Shown: positions 10,685 to 21,501 of the stretch, one piece after another
Position numbering within the stretch: the stretch's first letter is position 1
Layout: each line of letters begins with the position of its first letter
NCBI RefSeq assembly: GCF_000226115.1
Contig: NC_016460.1
Coordinates: forward strand, 3,038,001 to 3,102,000
Direction of reading: 5' to 3'
Length of the DNA: 64,000 bases
Origin: Thermothielavioides terrestris NRRL 8126
Taxonomy: Eukaryota; Ascomycota; Sordariomycetes; Sordariales; Chaetomiaceae
The notes under the pieces: model-generated
Database searches by the model: none
Seen by the model: only the letters and a program-made list of their open reading frames with translations
What the model was told of the DNA's origin: nothing
Translations under genes and position numbers: made by a program

Positions 10685-12123
10685 ATGGCCCGAGCCAAAG
10701 AGGCGGCGGCTGACGCCCGCAGCCGCGTCGCGGACGAAGTCGCAGCAGCAGCCGCATCCGCGCACACGGCACTCTCCGGCCCCGCCGACAAGCTGGCCTC
10801 GCTGTCGTCCTCGACGTCATCTTCTGTGAACGCCCGGGCCACCGCCCGCCTGCCCGGTCCTGTGCGGTTCGCGCTGGCGGTGGTCTTGAACTTTGCGCTG
10901 ACGGCGCTGGGCCGGTCGTTCGTCGACCATTGGAGCGAGAACGAGGTGGGAGCCGTGATGAGGGAGGGGAATTCGAGGGCTGAGTTGGCGGGGTTGGTGA
11001 CGTGGAGAGTGTTAGGTCCCCTCTTTCCTCCTTTTTTCTTTTTTTCTTTTTTTCTTTTTTTTTTTTCTTTTTTTTTGCCATCTTTTTCTTTTTTATCGTC
11101 CTTTGTTTTTCAATATTGAAGACCGGCTGGCTACCTTGACCACTGGTGCCCTCCTTTCCAGCTTCGTGTAGGGCTGAGGAGGCTGATCGCTCACCCGCTT
11201 CCTTCCATCCCCGCCCATTCAGCCAACCCAAACTAACCCTTGTTGGCTTGGTAGGTTTGGACTCGCTCTCGGCTGGTTTGGCGACTACGATGGCTACGAT
11301 CTCGCAGCCTTGTCTCTCCTCTCGCATGGTCCCGCGGTAAGTTTATCTTCATCCTCAACCGCGTTGGGCTGCATGCGTGCCGGAGAATATCCTGCGCCTC
11401 CCGCATGGCGGCAGGGCGCAGTTCCAACTGACGTGCATGATCCAGACCCTCCTCCTCTCCGTCTTCTACGGGGTCCGTGCCCTGACCGCAGGAGCTTACC
11501 TCGCCGTCGACGTGGTGTCGGCGTTCTTGCCCTTCGTCCTGCTGCGCCGGCTATCTGGTGCCCACTCAGCCGCTCCCGGCATTCCGAACCGCGAGATCGT
11601 GGTCGACAGAGGGATCCAAGTGCTCACCTCGCTCCATTCAGCACTGGTTTACAGCGTGGTTCTGTTTCTGGCAAACCGGTTCCTCCTGCCCAGCACCCTG
11701 GTCTTGTATTTCGAAGGCATCCCTACCATCAAGCCTGCGGAAGATGCCGGCTTTCTCGGGTTCGGCAGTCCAACAACTCAGCTGCTCAGCCTGCTGTTCG
11801 GGCAGGCTGCGCGGACTTTCATCTTTACGCCGCTCGTCACTACGCCGCGGACGTCTGAGGACCAGGCGAACGCTGAGTTTGATCCCGTCAACGCCACGCT
11901 CGCGCAGACGGTAGCGTGGAATTTGTGGGGATACACCACCCGCACCAAGGTGTCCCTTACCCGGACAGCGGTGGCCATGCTGTTCACCGCGGTCGGCACA
12001 TACCTGGACACTGCGCTGGCGATCAAGGGCGTTGAGCCATACGGTGCGGCGGTCTACGCCAGCGTATGGGTCATCGCGGCCCTTGTGACCGGGCTCTCGC
12101 TCAGATACGTCGGAAGCATATAA
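10685..12123 (+). CDS. Fungal multi-pass membrane protein, function unknown
   Basis: Exons 10685-11010, 11255-11336 and 11422-12123 encode 369 residues. The N-terminal ~55 residues are Ala/Ser-rich and amphipathic. Several hydrophobic segments follow: VRFALAVVLNFALTALG, LALGWFGDYDGYDLAALSLL, LLLSVFYGVRALTAGAYLAV, SALVYSVVLFLANRFLL, QLLSLLFGQAARTFIFTPLV and a C-terminal pair. This suggests six or more membrane spans. The frame across intron 1 fits only a GTTAGG donor at 11011, which rebuilds VTWRVFGLALGW; that donor is less common. I know of similar uncharacterised fungal proteins but no function. The intron carries a long T tract. Confidence 0.75.
11028..11099 (+). repeat. T-rich tract inside intron 1
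   Basis: About 70 nt of almost pure T with occasional C lie just downstream of the 5' splice site of the membrane-protein gene. Confidence 0.8.
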
Positions 12124-14106
12124 GTTGGCATGGCCAGTTGCGTGTTCGAAATGCCGGATGACGTGCCCAGGAGAAGGCTGTATACCCGGAGTCGAGGCAA
12201 CAGGACGTCAATCATCTTCCGAATGACTCGTGGGTTAGGCTGCAGACCAGGATCCAGGGGCGCCTATCCCCTTGAGCTCGGATCTTCGCGTGCCCCCCGC
12301 ACGTCCAAAATAAAGAGGCATTCACGTCGATCTCTTCTCTTCAACTCGTGGAGGGCTTAGCAGTGGGTTGTGTGGCTTGGATTCGTTGGTTCAGTGCAAG
12401 CGAATCTCGTGGGACCTCGGAGCTGCTGTTGACTGCGCCGTTGCTCCGTTGCTGCATCGGGGAACGGACGGGGGGGAGTGGGGGAGGAGGGGTTGCAAGT
12501 TGCAGAATCGACGACCAGGACCCCCCAGGACAAAATTGGCGCGCGTTTGCGGCAACGACGTCAGGCAAGGACGGGGTAGCATCTCCATGCCAAGACCAGC
12601 TGAGGCCGAAATCGCCTTGGGAGGGTAAGGTAAGGCTTTCCGCAGCAGGCCGGGCCGGGAGTGGATGAGACACGGCTTCTCGGATGGAGCAACTATCGCG
12701 AAAGAAGGCAATTCTCGGACGATGTGACACCCACTTGGAAACACGTGCGGCAAGTGGTGAAGCTAACCAAGTTCAGCCGCGCTGCGCCTTACCTGAACGC
12801 TTAGCGGGGAGCGCCGTTAAGCTGGGCGAATAGCAGGGCGAGGATTCGGCGCTCCATCTCCTCTTGGACCCGGGCGCCGTGGGCACCGACCGGAATTGGC
12901 TGGCGGCCTCCGCATCTGGAATCTGCAAAGCCGTTTCAACAAGCCAGGAAATGGCTGAGACACAGGCGACTCTGGAAAACGCTATCCTGCGGCTGCGGCT
13001 AACGACTATCTCCTTTGTCCGTCTGTATTGAGGAAAAACCATCTAATAGAACTCGCTGCGCCTCCCGTCCCCTTGCTCGCCCGGCTGCCCGCCCAATCGC
13101 GTCTCGTGGCCTGTCCCCAAGTTGCCCAGAGCGGCGGACCCGGTCTCCGGAAACTGCCCGCACTACCCGCGTCTAAGTTGCTGCGATCCGCCATGGCCGA
13201 AACAATAGCCTGGGTGCACCCTTCTTACGGCTTGCCACTTCTGGCGTTGGTATTGATCATGGACCCGGGATGGGGGAGGTCACAGGTCGTCTCGGGAAGG
13301 CTGTGGCCGCTTGCTGGCGCCCCGCCGTTACTCAACTCGGTGTTGCTTGTGGCCAGGGGAGGATGAGCAAAGCGGTAATGGGAAGCGAGGGTCGACTCAT
13401 ACATCTTCAAGGCATGGTCACTTTCGTGGAGTCTTTCGGTCAGTCCTGGCAGGCAAAAACCGGGGCCGGCCCGACTTGTGAGGTCAAAATGGACAAGCAG
13501 ATAGGCTCGAGGGCCCACGCTGCGCCCAAGGGCTGTTGCGAGACTGGAGGCTCGACGCGTCTTACACCGTGGCCTCCACCATTCTTGACCGACGCCCGGG
13601 GCTGGCTGTCCCACTGCCTCAACAGCTTGCCGCTTTCTATATAGCTCCCCGAACAGCACCCTTTTCGAGACAGCCAGCTCCGGGTTACATCCAATAATTG
13701 ACTTGAGCCCTGCTGCGCTGTCACTGAGTGGTAGCGGTGCGTCCGGCATGACGGCCTCGCCGTGTCGGTGTCATCACAGAGCTGGTCCTGGTCGTACAGA
13801 GCCGTTGTCACCTTCGCCGCCGTGTCTGTCTCGGTCTCCGCCTCGAGGGACATGAAAAGGGGCATGCAGCCGCCGCAAGTTGAGACGACAGATTCACCTG
13901 CAGTGCCAACGCCGAAATCAGCATTACCACCAGCCACATCAACCACAGCTGCGACTACAAAACCCTCCCTCACCATCACCGCCTTCTCATCCCCGTCTTC
14001 CTCCTCCTCATCATCAGCCATCACAACGGCTGCCCCGTCTCCTCAGGCACCCACACCAGCACCAACACCAACAACGACAACAACCGCACCACCACCAGCC
14101 GCAACC
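12124..14106. other. Intergenic ~2 kb, including possible leader of bactofilin gene
   Basis: No supported gene. The stretch 13852-14106 is open in frame with the downstream gene and begins with an ATG, but it is A/C-rich with A-ending codons unlike the rest, so I read it as probable 5' UTR. Confidence 0.5.
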
Positions 14107-14881
14107 ATGTACGAATACGAACACATCATGACCTTCGACCAGCCGATGGTCCTCGCGGGGCCATCGACCTCCTCCCCCTCGTCGTCCTCGGCCGCCTCGC
14201 CGCCGGCGGCCCCTGCGCGCCCGACGATGCGCAAGAGCATCAAGTCGGACGAGGCGCTCGAGCTGCGCGGGCCGCTCGAGGTCGACGGCTCGGTCAAGTC
14301 GATGGCGGCCGTGTCGTTCGCCGGCGGCGGCGACTTCGTCGTGCGGGGCCGCGTCGAGGCGTACGGCAACATCGAGGTGGACGGGAATCTGAACTGCGGG
14401 GGGAAGGTCAAGAGCATGGGGAATGTCAAGGTCCGGGGCTCGGCGGTTTGTTGGTGAGTTTTCTTTCTCTTTTTGTTTCTATTCTTTCTTTTTCGTTTCT
14501 GTTATCCTTCGCTCTTTCGCTCTACTGCTTGTGGTTGGTTTTGCTGGACTGGAGTGAACACGGAATGACTGACTGACTGCATGCAGGGACAAGGTCAAAA
14601 TATTTGGCAAGCTCAAGATCAACGGCACGATGGAGGTGCACGGCGACCTGGAGGTGTGGGGGACGCTGACGATCAACGGGTATCTGTAAGTCTGGCCCGA
14701 GGATTGAAGTAGCTCAGGGGGGAGCGGGCCTGGTTTGTTGGCTGACGAGCGACACACACACAGAAAATGCAGAACCCTGACGGCGTATGCTTCCCTCACC
14801 ACTGTCGGCGACCAGTCCTGGTACGAGGTCGAAGAGGGCGAAACAGTCCACGGTGCGAAGCTGGTCCAGAGGAATCACTGA
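14107..14881 (+). CDS. Bactofilin-like (DUF583) beta-helix protein
   Basis: Exons 14107-14453, 14587-14685 and 14764-14881 encode 187 residues. After a Ser/Pro/Ala-rich N-terminus (to about residue 38) comes a regular series of short Val/Gly strands: GPLEVDGSVKSMAAV, VVRGRVEAYGNIEVDGN, GGKVKSMGNVKVRGSAV, KVKIFGKLKINGTMEVHGD and LEVWGTLTINGYLKCRTL. The ~6-residue periodicity with a Gly at turns is the hallmark of the bactofilin right-handed beta-helix, known in bacteria as a nucleotide-free polymer-forming cytoskeletal scaffold. The introns argue against bacterial contamination. The frame could start at 13852 (MKRGMQ), adding 85 residues, but codon use there looks untranslated and CAACC-ATG at 14107 is a better start context. 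Assembly into filaments is inference. Confidence 0.75.
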
Positions 14882-14979
14882 GTGACCTAGCAGCCAGGGG
14901 CCCTTAGCTCTGGTTGCTAGGTTGTTTCCTCTTCTGCTTTCCCTTTCTCTTTCCCTTTGTTTCCTTCGGTCATCTCCAT

Positions 14980-15052
14980 TTCTCTCTCTCTCTTTTTCTT
15001 TTTCTTTTCTTTTTCTTTTTTTCTTTTTTCTTTTTTTCCTTCTCTTTTCTTC
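14980..15052 (+). repeat. Polypyrimidine (T/C) tract
   Basis: About 70 nt of T with interspersed C lie 100 bp after the stop codon of the bactofilin-like gene. Confidence 0.8.
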
Positions 15053-15591
15053 ACGATCGTGATGATGGGTTCGGGTGGGTATACAACGGGGTTCTAGAGC
15101 AAACCAGGTCTGGCTAGGGTTCTCACGGCTTATTCTTCCCCTATTTCTCTTCTCTCGCTCCTTAGATATTGCCGGTTGGGACGCGGCATTTGCATCTTTA
15201 CACCGGGCCCTTTACACAATCGGCCCGCCACCTTACTACTTTTGTTGATCCTTGGGTATTGGACTTGGGTCTGTACCTCGGCACCGCAGGCTTTACTTTT
15301 TGCTTAACCAGCTAGACTCTTCAACGGTCTTCGCCGGACCGTTAGGCAGCAGATTCATTCAGAAGGTGAGCTGCCTACAGAGGGCGCTTTGCATCGCGCT
15401 TTGCTGCCTCTCCACTGTGTTTCGCCAGCTGGTCTGTAATGTGGGTGGATTGTCGGAGTACAACGTGGATTCACACACGTGTGCTGTTGATGACCCGAGG
15501 ATCGACGTGGTCAGTCTAGGATCTGTTGCGCGCTGCTGGGAAGAAGTGGGGGATGACTTGATGGAGAGGAAAACGGTTGAACGGTGTGACT

Positions 15592-15922
15592 ATGAACACG
15601 CTCAAGTCCGAGCAGCGTAAAGTGGTGGAGAAAGGGATCGAGCGGCATCTCGTCGAGGGTTTGACGCTATGGCGTAATCGGCGCGGATGGAGTGGAAGAT
15701 GAAGCGACGCTCAGCGAAAGATACCATCCTCACCCGCAACAGCCGTTCCACACACATAACATCATCGTTGATACCGAAACGCTGCGCATCAAAGCGGTCA
15801 TCGACTGGGAATGCGGATACGTCGGCTTCCCTCCTCGAGTTCGAGGGCACGTTCTTCGTCGCCCTGGACCATCTGTTGCACTGGATGGGTGGGAACAACG
15901 ACATAGATCGTCTTGGATATGA
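15592..15922 (+). pseudogene. Relic of an aminoglycoside-phosphotransferase-fold (APH) protein
   Basis: Three frames carry pieces that line up in order with the C-terminal half of fungal APH-family kinases. Frame 1 from 15592 reads MNTLKSEQRKVVEKGIERHL and ends in a stop near 15700. Frame 2 reads HNIIVDTETLRIKAVIDWE, the catalytic-loop and DWE metal-site region, with CGYVGFPP. Frame 3 then supplies EFEGTFF, and frame 2 resumes with RRPGPSVALDG. At least three frame changes and a stop are needed. The segment before HNIIVD is shorter than expected, and the N-lobe is absent. The catalytic-loop Asp of the usual HNDL motif is not visible. The family assignment comes from the DWE region and motif order. 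Confidence 0.55.
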
Positions 15923-16429
15923 TGTATGTATGAAAACAAGAGGAGTAAGCCCTAGGTTGGCCACGGCATTGGGCTGCTGGATCTGCCCGTGAGTTGAATG
16001 ACACGAGTGTCCAAACCCACAGGCCCGAGTAGCATTGTAGTTAGTATCTTACAGTATCCGCGTGTTACTTACACAGTGCGTATGCAGCGTAAATCAGTCG
16101 CGTGCATTAAGTTAGCCCGCAGCTGCGCCCCACTTTGTGTGTGGGTCTCCCAATCCCAATGAGATCGCTTTTGGTCGGCGCGACTTCAACACTTCGCAAT
16201 CGCGTTTCCTCGCCTACCGCACACGCTTACCGCCATCCGTCCATCAAAGTGGACGGTTCGGTTTTGCAATCCTGACGGGAAACAACGAGCGACACCCGGC
16301 GACAACCGGCATTTCTAGCGCAACCGCTCCGCTCTGATGGCACGGTCCTTGAGGCTGGACAAACAGTGGGGTTCTGCCTGACCCTGCCGAGTGGGAACGC
16401 AAAGTGCGAGGCCACGCGACGACGTTCAC

Positions 16430-19223
16430 ATGGCAGCCGGGCAGCATGTTATGCATCGAGACATGGACGACGAGGCCATATCACCGCGGCAACCGGCGCC
16501 GTCGATAGAACATGCCATGCAAACAGCTGGCCCCACCCCTAACCGGTTAAACCACCTCGACATGCGCGCCGACCCGGATGCGCAGGCCACCGTCTCCGAC
16601 TTCCTCGACTTCACCGAATATCTGCCCGCCGATATCACCCGCTCCCTCACCCTGATCGGCAAGCTGGACGAGACCTACGTCGATGCGTCAGCTAAGGTTC
16701 ATGAACTCACCACGCTTTGGGGGCAACTCCCACACGTGTCCCCCACCGAGGAGAAGAGGGATGCCCTTGAGCTGCGCGCCGATACCTCCGAGAACCTGCA
16801 CCATGCCTTGAACTCGCGCATCTTCTCGCTGGCCGAGGCCCAGCGCATGGCCGAAAACGTCAACCGTCACTACGTCCGCGCTCGGACAATCCTGGCGAAA
16901 CTCGAGACCATGCTGGAGAACTACCCCACCGCCGAAGAGCAGAAAAGCCCCGTCGCGACCAAGTCGCCGCAGTTGTCGAGGTCCCAAAAAATGCCACTGC
17001 GCGTAGATGGCCAGAAGCTGCGCAGACCACGCGTCCCGCGGATTACGGTGCCGGGAGAGGTCCTCGCTCCTTACGAGCTAAATTACGACGCGTATACCAC
17101 GGGAACCGAAAGCAGCTCCGAGGATGACGAGGACGACGAGGACGGCCTGTCGAGTAGGCTCACCCCGGCTCCGCCCCCCCGCATCAAAGTTGTGAAGACG
17201 GGCCCGAGGCACGGCAGACCTGGCCGACCGCCTCGGCCCAGGACCTCTGTTCCGCCGCCCAACCCGGCCCTAGCCGGCTTGTCGACGAGCGCCGCCATGG
17301 CGCAGCTCACCCCTCCACCGGCTAACGCTGTCATCGGCGGCCCTGACGCACCTTGGGGCCAGCTGACGCCATACGAACTTGCTAGGCTCAGGAAACGTAT
17401 GAAGAAGAATGCCGCTTGGACGCCTAGCGATACCATGGTGGCACGCGAGCTGAGCGCCCTCGGCCGAGGCGTGGAAGCCTTCAGAGCTGCGAAGCAGCAG
17501 GCTGAAGCAGAAGGCCGGGTCTTCGAGGGCCAGATGCCTGTCCCAACCGTCGATCCGGACACGGGCGAGAAGCGGATGCCGCTCGGAGCTCTAACCATGG
17601 AGACGCTGGCGTCCGACGAGAAGAGCCTGAGCAATCGCGGAATGAAGCTAAACGAGGCAAAGAAGCTTAAGAGGGAACTCTTGGCCAAGATGGCTGCCGA
17701 GGAGGCTGAGGAGTCGGCTAGAAGATTCGACGCGATCGCCAGGACTCTCATGTCGGACGCCACTCCGACTAGCATCCAGGATCCGTCCCAGTCCGCCAGC
17801 AAGGTGAAAGCCCCGAGGAAGCGCAAACGAGACTCGGCGCCCGACGGCGACACCGAGAAGCTTGAGACGGTCGAAGGGCCAGCCCAAAGGCCTCAGATCA
17901 AGCGTACAAAGACGGAGACTCCGGTACCGCCTCCGGTGTTGACGCCGGCTGGCTCGCAAGGGCCTTTTGAGACCCCCGGACAAACATCGCAGCGCACATC
18001 GGCTGCTGGCATTCTCCATTCTACGACGCCGATTCCCATCCCGATACATAGCCAGGAGCAATCTATCACAGCGAAGTCGGCCACATCGGCTGCCTCGGCA
18101 GCCTCGCCCGCCAGTAGCTACGCAGGTCAGAACGGCGCGCCCACCCTCGGTCCCGTCAAACTGCCAGCAACCGAGACGCCCATCCCTCCTCCGATCATCT
18201 CCCCAAAGAAGTCCATGACGCCGATTTTGCCGCCGCCCAGGGAAACCCGAAAGACTCTGTCAGCTCGCGCACAAGAGCAACAGCAGCTTGACGCCCGGGC
18301 CGCACAGGTCGCGATGGGACCGCTCTCCCGCTCAGCGAGCCCGGCCGTCGCACCCAAACCCGAGCCTGATGCGCCGGGAGCCGCCGCAGTCAGCACACCT
18401 GCCGCGTCAACCACGACAGTGACCCGCCGCCCCGGATCCCGCGGCAAAGCCGCCAGCCAGGAGCCGCCGCCGTCTCTGGCCGCAGACCGTCCCCGGCGCG
18501 CTAGTACCGCCCGAAACACGCCTGCGCCGGAGCGTGCGGACCAGGCCCCTGCTGGTACCGCGGCGAATCCTGCAGCCGCAGGAGCAACAGCAGCAGCAGG
18601 AGGCACCGGTCCTGGGGGCCGGCCGGCCAACAGGCGCGGAAAGCGGCCCGCCCCGGGCATCATCAGCCGGACCAACAGCGGAGGTAATAGCGCGGTGGGG
18701 ATGCGGAAGGCGGCGCCGCGCAAGAAGAGTGCCGCGACACGTGCGGCCGCGAACAAGGCCGCCGCGGCCAAAGACAAGGCGGCGGGCGCCGACGCGGGCG
18801 GCGCCGAGGTGCTCGAGGTCGAGGTCGACGACGAGGGCAACCTGATCGATCCCAACGAGCCGAGGTACTGCCTTTGCGACCGGGTCAGCTTTGGTACCAT
18901 GATCCAGTGCGATAATCTTGACGTAAGCCCTTTTCTGCTTCTCTTCTCTTCTTTCTTCCTTCGCTGCTGTTGGGTGTATTTTGGTTGAGCATGGTGAAAT
19001 GGATATCCGCTTTGAGCTTTGGGTCGCGGGCTGCTGGTGACGGTAGAATTGTTGCTGACTTCTGACAACGCAACAGAATTGCAAGGGCGAGTGGTTTCAC
19101 CTCGAGTGTGTCGGCTTGGCCGACATCCCGGCCCGCACGACCAAGTGGTATTGCCCAGACTGTAGGAAGCTGCTGAATATCGGCGAGAAGGGCGAGGTTA
19201 GTGCCAGGGGAGTGAAGGCTTGA
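16430..19223 (+). CDS. ING-family PHD-finger protein (Pho23-like chromatin reader)
   Basis: Exons 16430-18922 and 19077-19223 encode 879 residues. An N-terminal ING helical region lies at about residues 52-165 (from FLDFTEYLPADITRSLTLIG, through VHELTTLW, to VRARTILAKLETML). A C-terminal C4HC3 PHD finger lies at about 814-866 (YCLCDRVSFGTMIQCDN, then CKGEWFHLECVGLADIP and KWYCPDC). PHD fingers of ING proteins read H3K4me3 and recruit Rpd3L HDAC or NuA4/NuA3 HAT complexes. The intron splits the finger between Asp and Asn. The 600-residue Pro/Ala/Ser-rich middle makes it much longer than yeast Pho23 (330 aa), though it carries islands such as WGQLTPYELARLRKRMKKNA and basic runs. Start: first in-frame ATG. 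Which complex it serves cannot be decided here. Confidence 0.9.
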
Positions 19224-20051
19224 GGGCTCGTCGGTGGACTGAGGGGGGGGGGTTCTCGTTGCGCTCTTCGTTGTGTTTTGCTTTATTGAGGTTACGCCTT
19301 CTTCCCGTTTCTGTGGGGATCCTCACGGTGCGTTGTTGGTTCACGATGGGAGTTCGGTGCCATGTGGAGGAGTTGTATCGGACGTGGCTTTTGGGAGGCT
19401 TCCGCTGAATTACTAAGCTCGACTGCGTTCGGGCTGCCGGTCAACAAGCGCGGTGTGCCAGCGAGGTGTTCTGTCCTCATTGTTGCTGGTCTGTGGGGTT
19501 GTGTACACTACTCCTGGACGGGGCTAAGATGCTCCTCCTGCATCTCGCCCAGCTAACTTGCGAGACAGGAGAGGGCCGAGGATTCCAGGAAATTTTGCCT
19601 TTTCTGGCCGTCCTGCCTCATTGCCCGACAGGGGAGTAGGCCCAGAATAGTCTCGAAGCTAGCGGTATGCATCTACACTACTGCAAAGCTCCTCGTGGTC
19701 TCTGCATTGCAGATCATCGTACCATGTAGTGTATGTAATGATTGCGTTTGAAGTCCTCTTTCAGCCAATGGGACACAAGGGAGCCTGCACAAAGTTTACT
19801 TAGAGCCAACGAAGGATCACTAAACACAACGACTTACAAGGCAGCGTAGCCATGTGGCATCTTGGTGGGCATGAGCGGACTAAGAATGGTGCTCCCTGTC
19901 CTACCTTGTACATACAAACATATAAAGGCTTCTCTGTGTAGCATCAACCTTGATTCACCAAGCTGGGTACCTGAGCCTTGAATATTAAGTCAATATCAAG
20001 TCCCACCACTGTCCATGACATCACCACCAATCGCTTCACCCCCGTTCAATC
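19224..20051. other. Intergenic 0.8 kb, promoter of NTF2-like gene
   Basis: No gene is supported. A consensus TATA element lies at 19921. Confidence 0.6.
19921..19927 (+). promoter_or_regulatory. TATA box
   Basis: TATAAAG lies 131 bp upstream of the NTF2-like start codon, in an AT-rich context. The distance suits an upstream core promoter with a ~100-nt leader. Confidence 0.5.
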
Positions 20052-20723
20052 ATGACGAACCCCAACAAGACCCAACAAGCTCTCCACACTGACACGACAC
20101 GAGACATGAACTCCGGCCGGGGCTCGACCTCGGATTCGAAGCCGTCGTCCTCGCCGTCCGCCCTGCCCGGCGGCGAATCCGGCTACGAGCCGTGGTATCC
20201 CAGCAACGTGCCCGCCGACGCGTCCGTCAAGCGCTTCGTCACCCGCTTCTTCGAGGTCTCGGACGACCCGGGCAGGAACGAGGAGTGGGTGAGCATGTTC
20301 GCCGACGACGCGACGGTTACGATCGGGAGCGACGTCGCGAAGGGGAAGGACGGTGAGTTTCCAGGTTATTTTACGCCTATCAGCAAGCAAGCAAGAAGAG
20401 GATTTACAGTTGGACTGATGAACACGTTCTTGGAATTGTTGCTGGGCGTCTCAGAAATCCGCCAGTTGAGGAACCGCATGTGGAAGACGGTTGAGGCGCG
20501 CAAGCACCGGGTGGTCAAGGTGTTTCCGGGCTGGTTCTCGGCCGACCGCACCGCCGTCGCGCCGCTGCACGAGGTCGAGTTCATGCTCTTCGGCGCGGTC
20601 GCGTACAGGATGAGAGACGGCGAGGAGGCGGTGGCGAGCTGGGCTGGGCACGCGCAGCTGCGGAGGGACGGGTTGAGCGCGCCATGGAAGTTTGTCTTTT
20701 ACAGGGTGTATATACAACGGTAG
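20052..20723 (+). CDS. NTF2-like (SnoaL-type) domain protein
   Basis: Exons 20052-20352 and 20455-20723 (intron GTGAGT...CTCAG) encode 189 residues. After a disordered ~45-residue N-terminus, the core reads VKRFVTRFFEVSDDPGRNEEWVSMFADDATVTIG. It continues through RNRMWKTVEARKHRVVKVF and HEVEFMLFGAVAYRMRDGEEAVASWAGHAQL to WKFVFYRVYIQ. Alpha-helix, beta-sheet cone order and the W...FADDATV motif fit the NTF2-like superfamily, a fold used by small catabolic or polyketide enzymes and by binding proteins. The substrate is unknown. An internal Met at 20106 is an alternative start. A long A-rich tract begins 57 bp after the stop. Confidence 0.8.
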   Translation: MTNPNKTQQALHTDTTRDMNSGRGSTSDSKPSSSPSALPGGESGYEPWYPSNVPADASVKRFVTRFFEVSDDPGRNEEWVSMFADDATVTIGSDVAKGKDGEFPGYFTPISKQARRGFTVGLMNTFLELLLGVSEIRQLRNRMWKTVEARKHRVVKVFPGWFSADRTAVAPLHEVEFMLFGAVAYRMRDGEEAVASWAGHAQLRRDGLSAPWKFVFYRVYIQR

Positions 20724-20779
20724 CGTGCTACAGGGGCTAGGGGGTGACAAAATGGTCACCACTTGGGTTTTGCTACGAT

Positions 20780-20933
20780 AAAAAAAAAAGGAAAAAAAAA
20801 GGAAAAAAAAGAAGAAAAGAAAAAAAGAAAAAAGAAAAAAATAAAAAAGAAGAAAAAAATAAAAAAACCGAAAAAGAGAAAAAGAAAAAGAGAAAAAGGA
20901 AAAGAGAGAAAAAAAAAAAAAAGAAAGAAAAAT
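20780..20933 (+). repeat. Poly(A/G) purine tract
   Basis: About 154 nt contain almost only A and G, dominated by A runs with single or paired G (plus two isolated T). The tract is strongly strand-asymmetric and lies just after the NTF2-like gene. Confidence 0.9.
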
Positions 20934-21501
20934 TAGTTGTCATTCTTTCCCTGTATCGCCTCTCCTTCCCCTAGGTAATGTGTTCTTCTGTTATGTGGCC
21001 GTCGTTTTCCCCACCTTCCCTTGTGCTAGAGTCGTGACGCTTAGCTATATGTCACTGCCTGTCATTATTTGGCAGCGACATCGAGCGGGTTGCCGAGGGT
21101 TAGCAAGGGTTAGTAGTAGAGTCGAGCCATCCGAAGTGCTGACGATCGTCTAGATGTGTGGCGGGCTAGATATTTCCAATGCTTACTGTGTAGCTTGCCA
21201 TGTGTTGTTGAGAGCCCAGCCTCGTTTTCTGACGCCAAGTGCGAGTTGCTGGCAATGACGTGCTGTTTTGGGCTGCGCTGTTGAGGCATATTGGAACATC
21301 CAATGCGGGGGCACCAGCTGAGCAGGCATCGACTTAGGTAACCGCCTATGCTCACGCCGCCGACTCATCCGGCAAGATCACGCCGAATACAGAACACGTC
21401 GTCGGCATGCAAAACCCTCCCAGAGCCCATTTTGGGCCAACTTCCAGGTTGCACTTGACCGAGGTCATTGATGACGGTCAGCGGCAAGGCGGGGCGCTGG
21501 A

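Larger units (their letters stand above)
14882..16429. other. Intergenic 1.5 kb with a decayed gene
   Basis: It contains a T/C-rich tract at 14980-15052 (3' flank of the bactofilin-like gene), a phosphotransferase relic at 15592-15922, and the upstream region of the ING/PHD gene. Confidence 0.6.

Noticed and set aside
13270..13644. 124-residue plus-strand frame upstream of the bactofilin-like gene
   Set aside because: GTG-type or poor start context, random-looking composition, overlapping frames on the other strand.
16688..19084. Several long minus-strand open frames under the ING/PHD gene
   Set aside because: They are shadows of the Pro/Ala-rich sense coding sequence, with no domains of their own.
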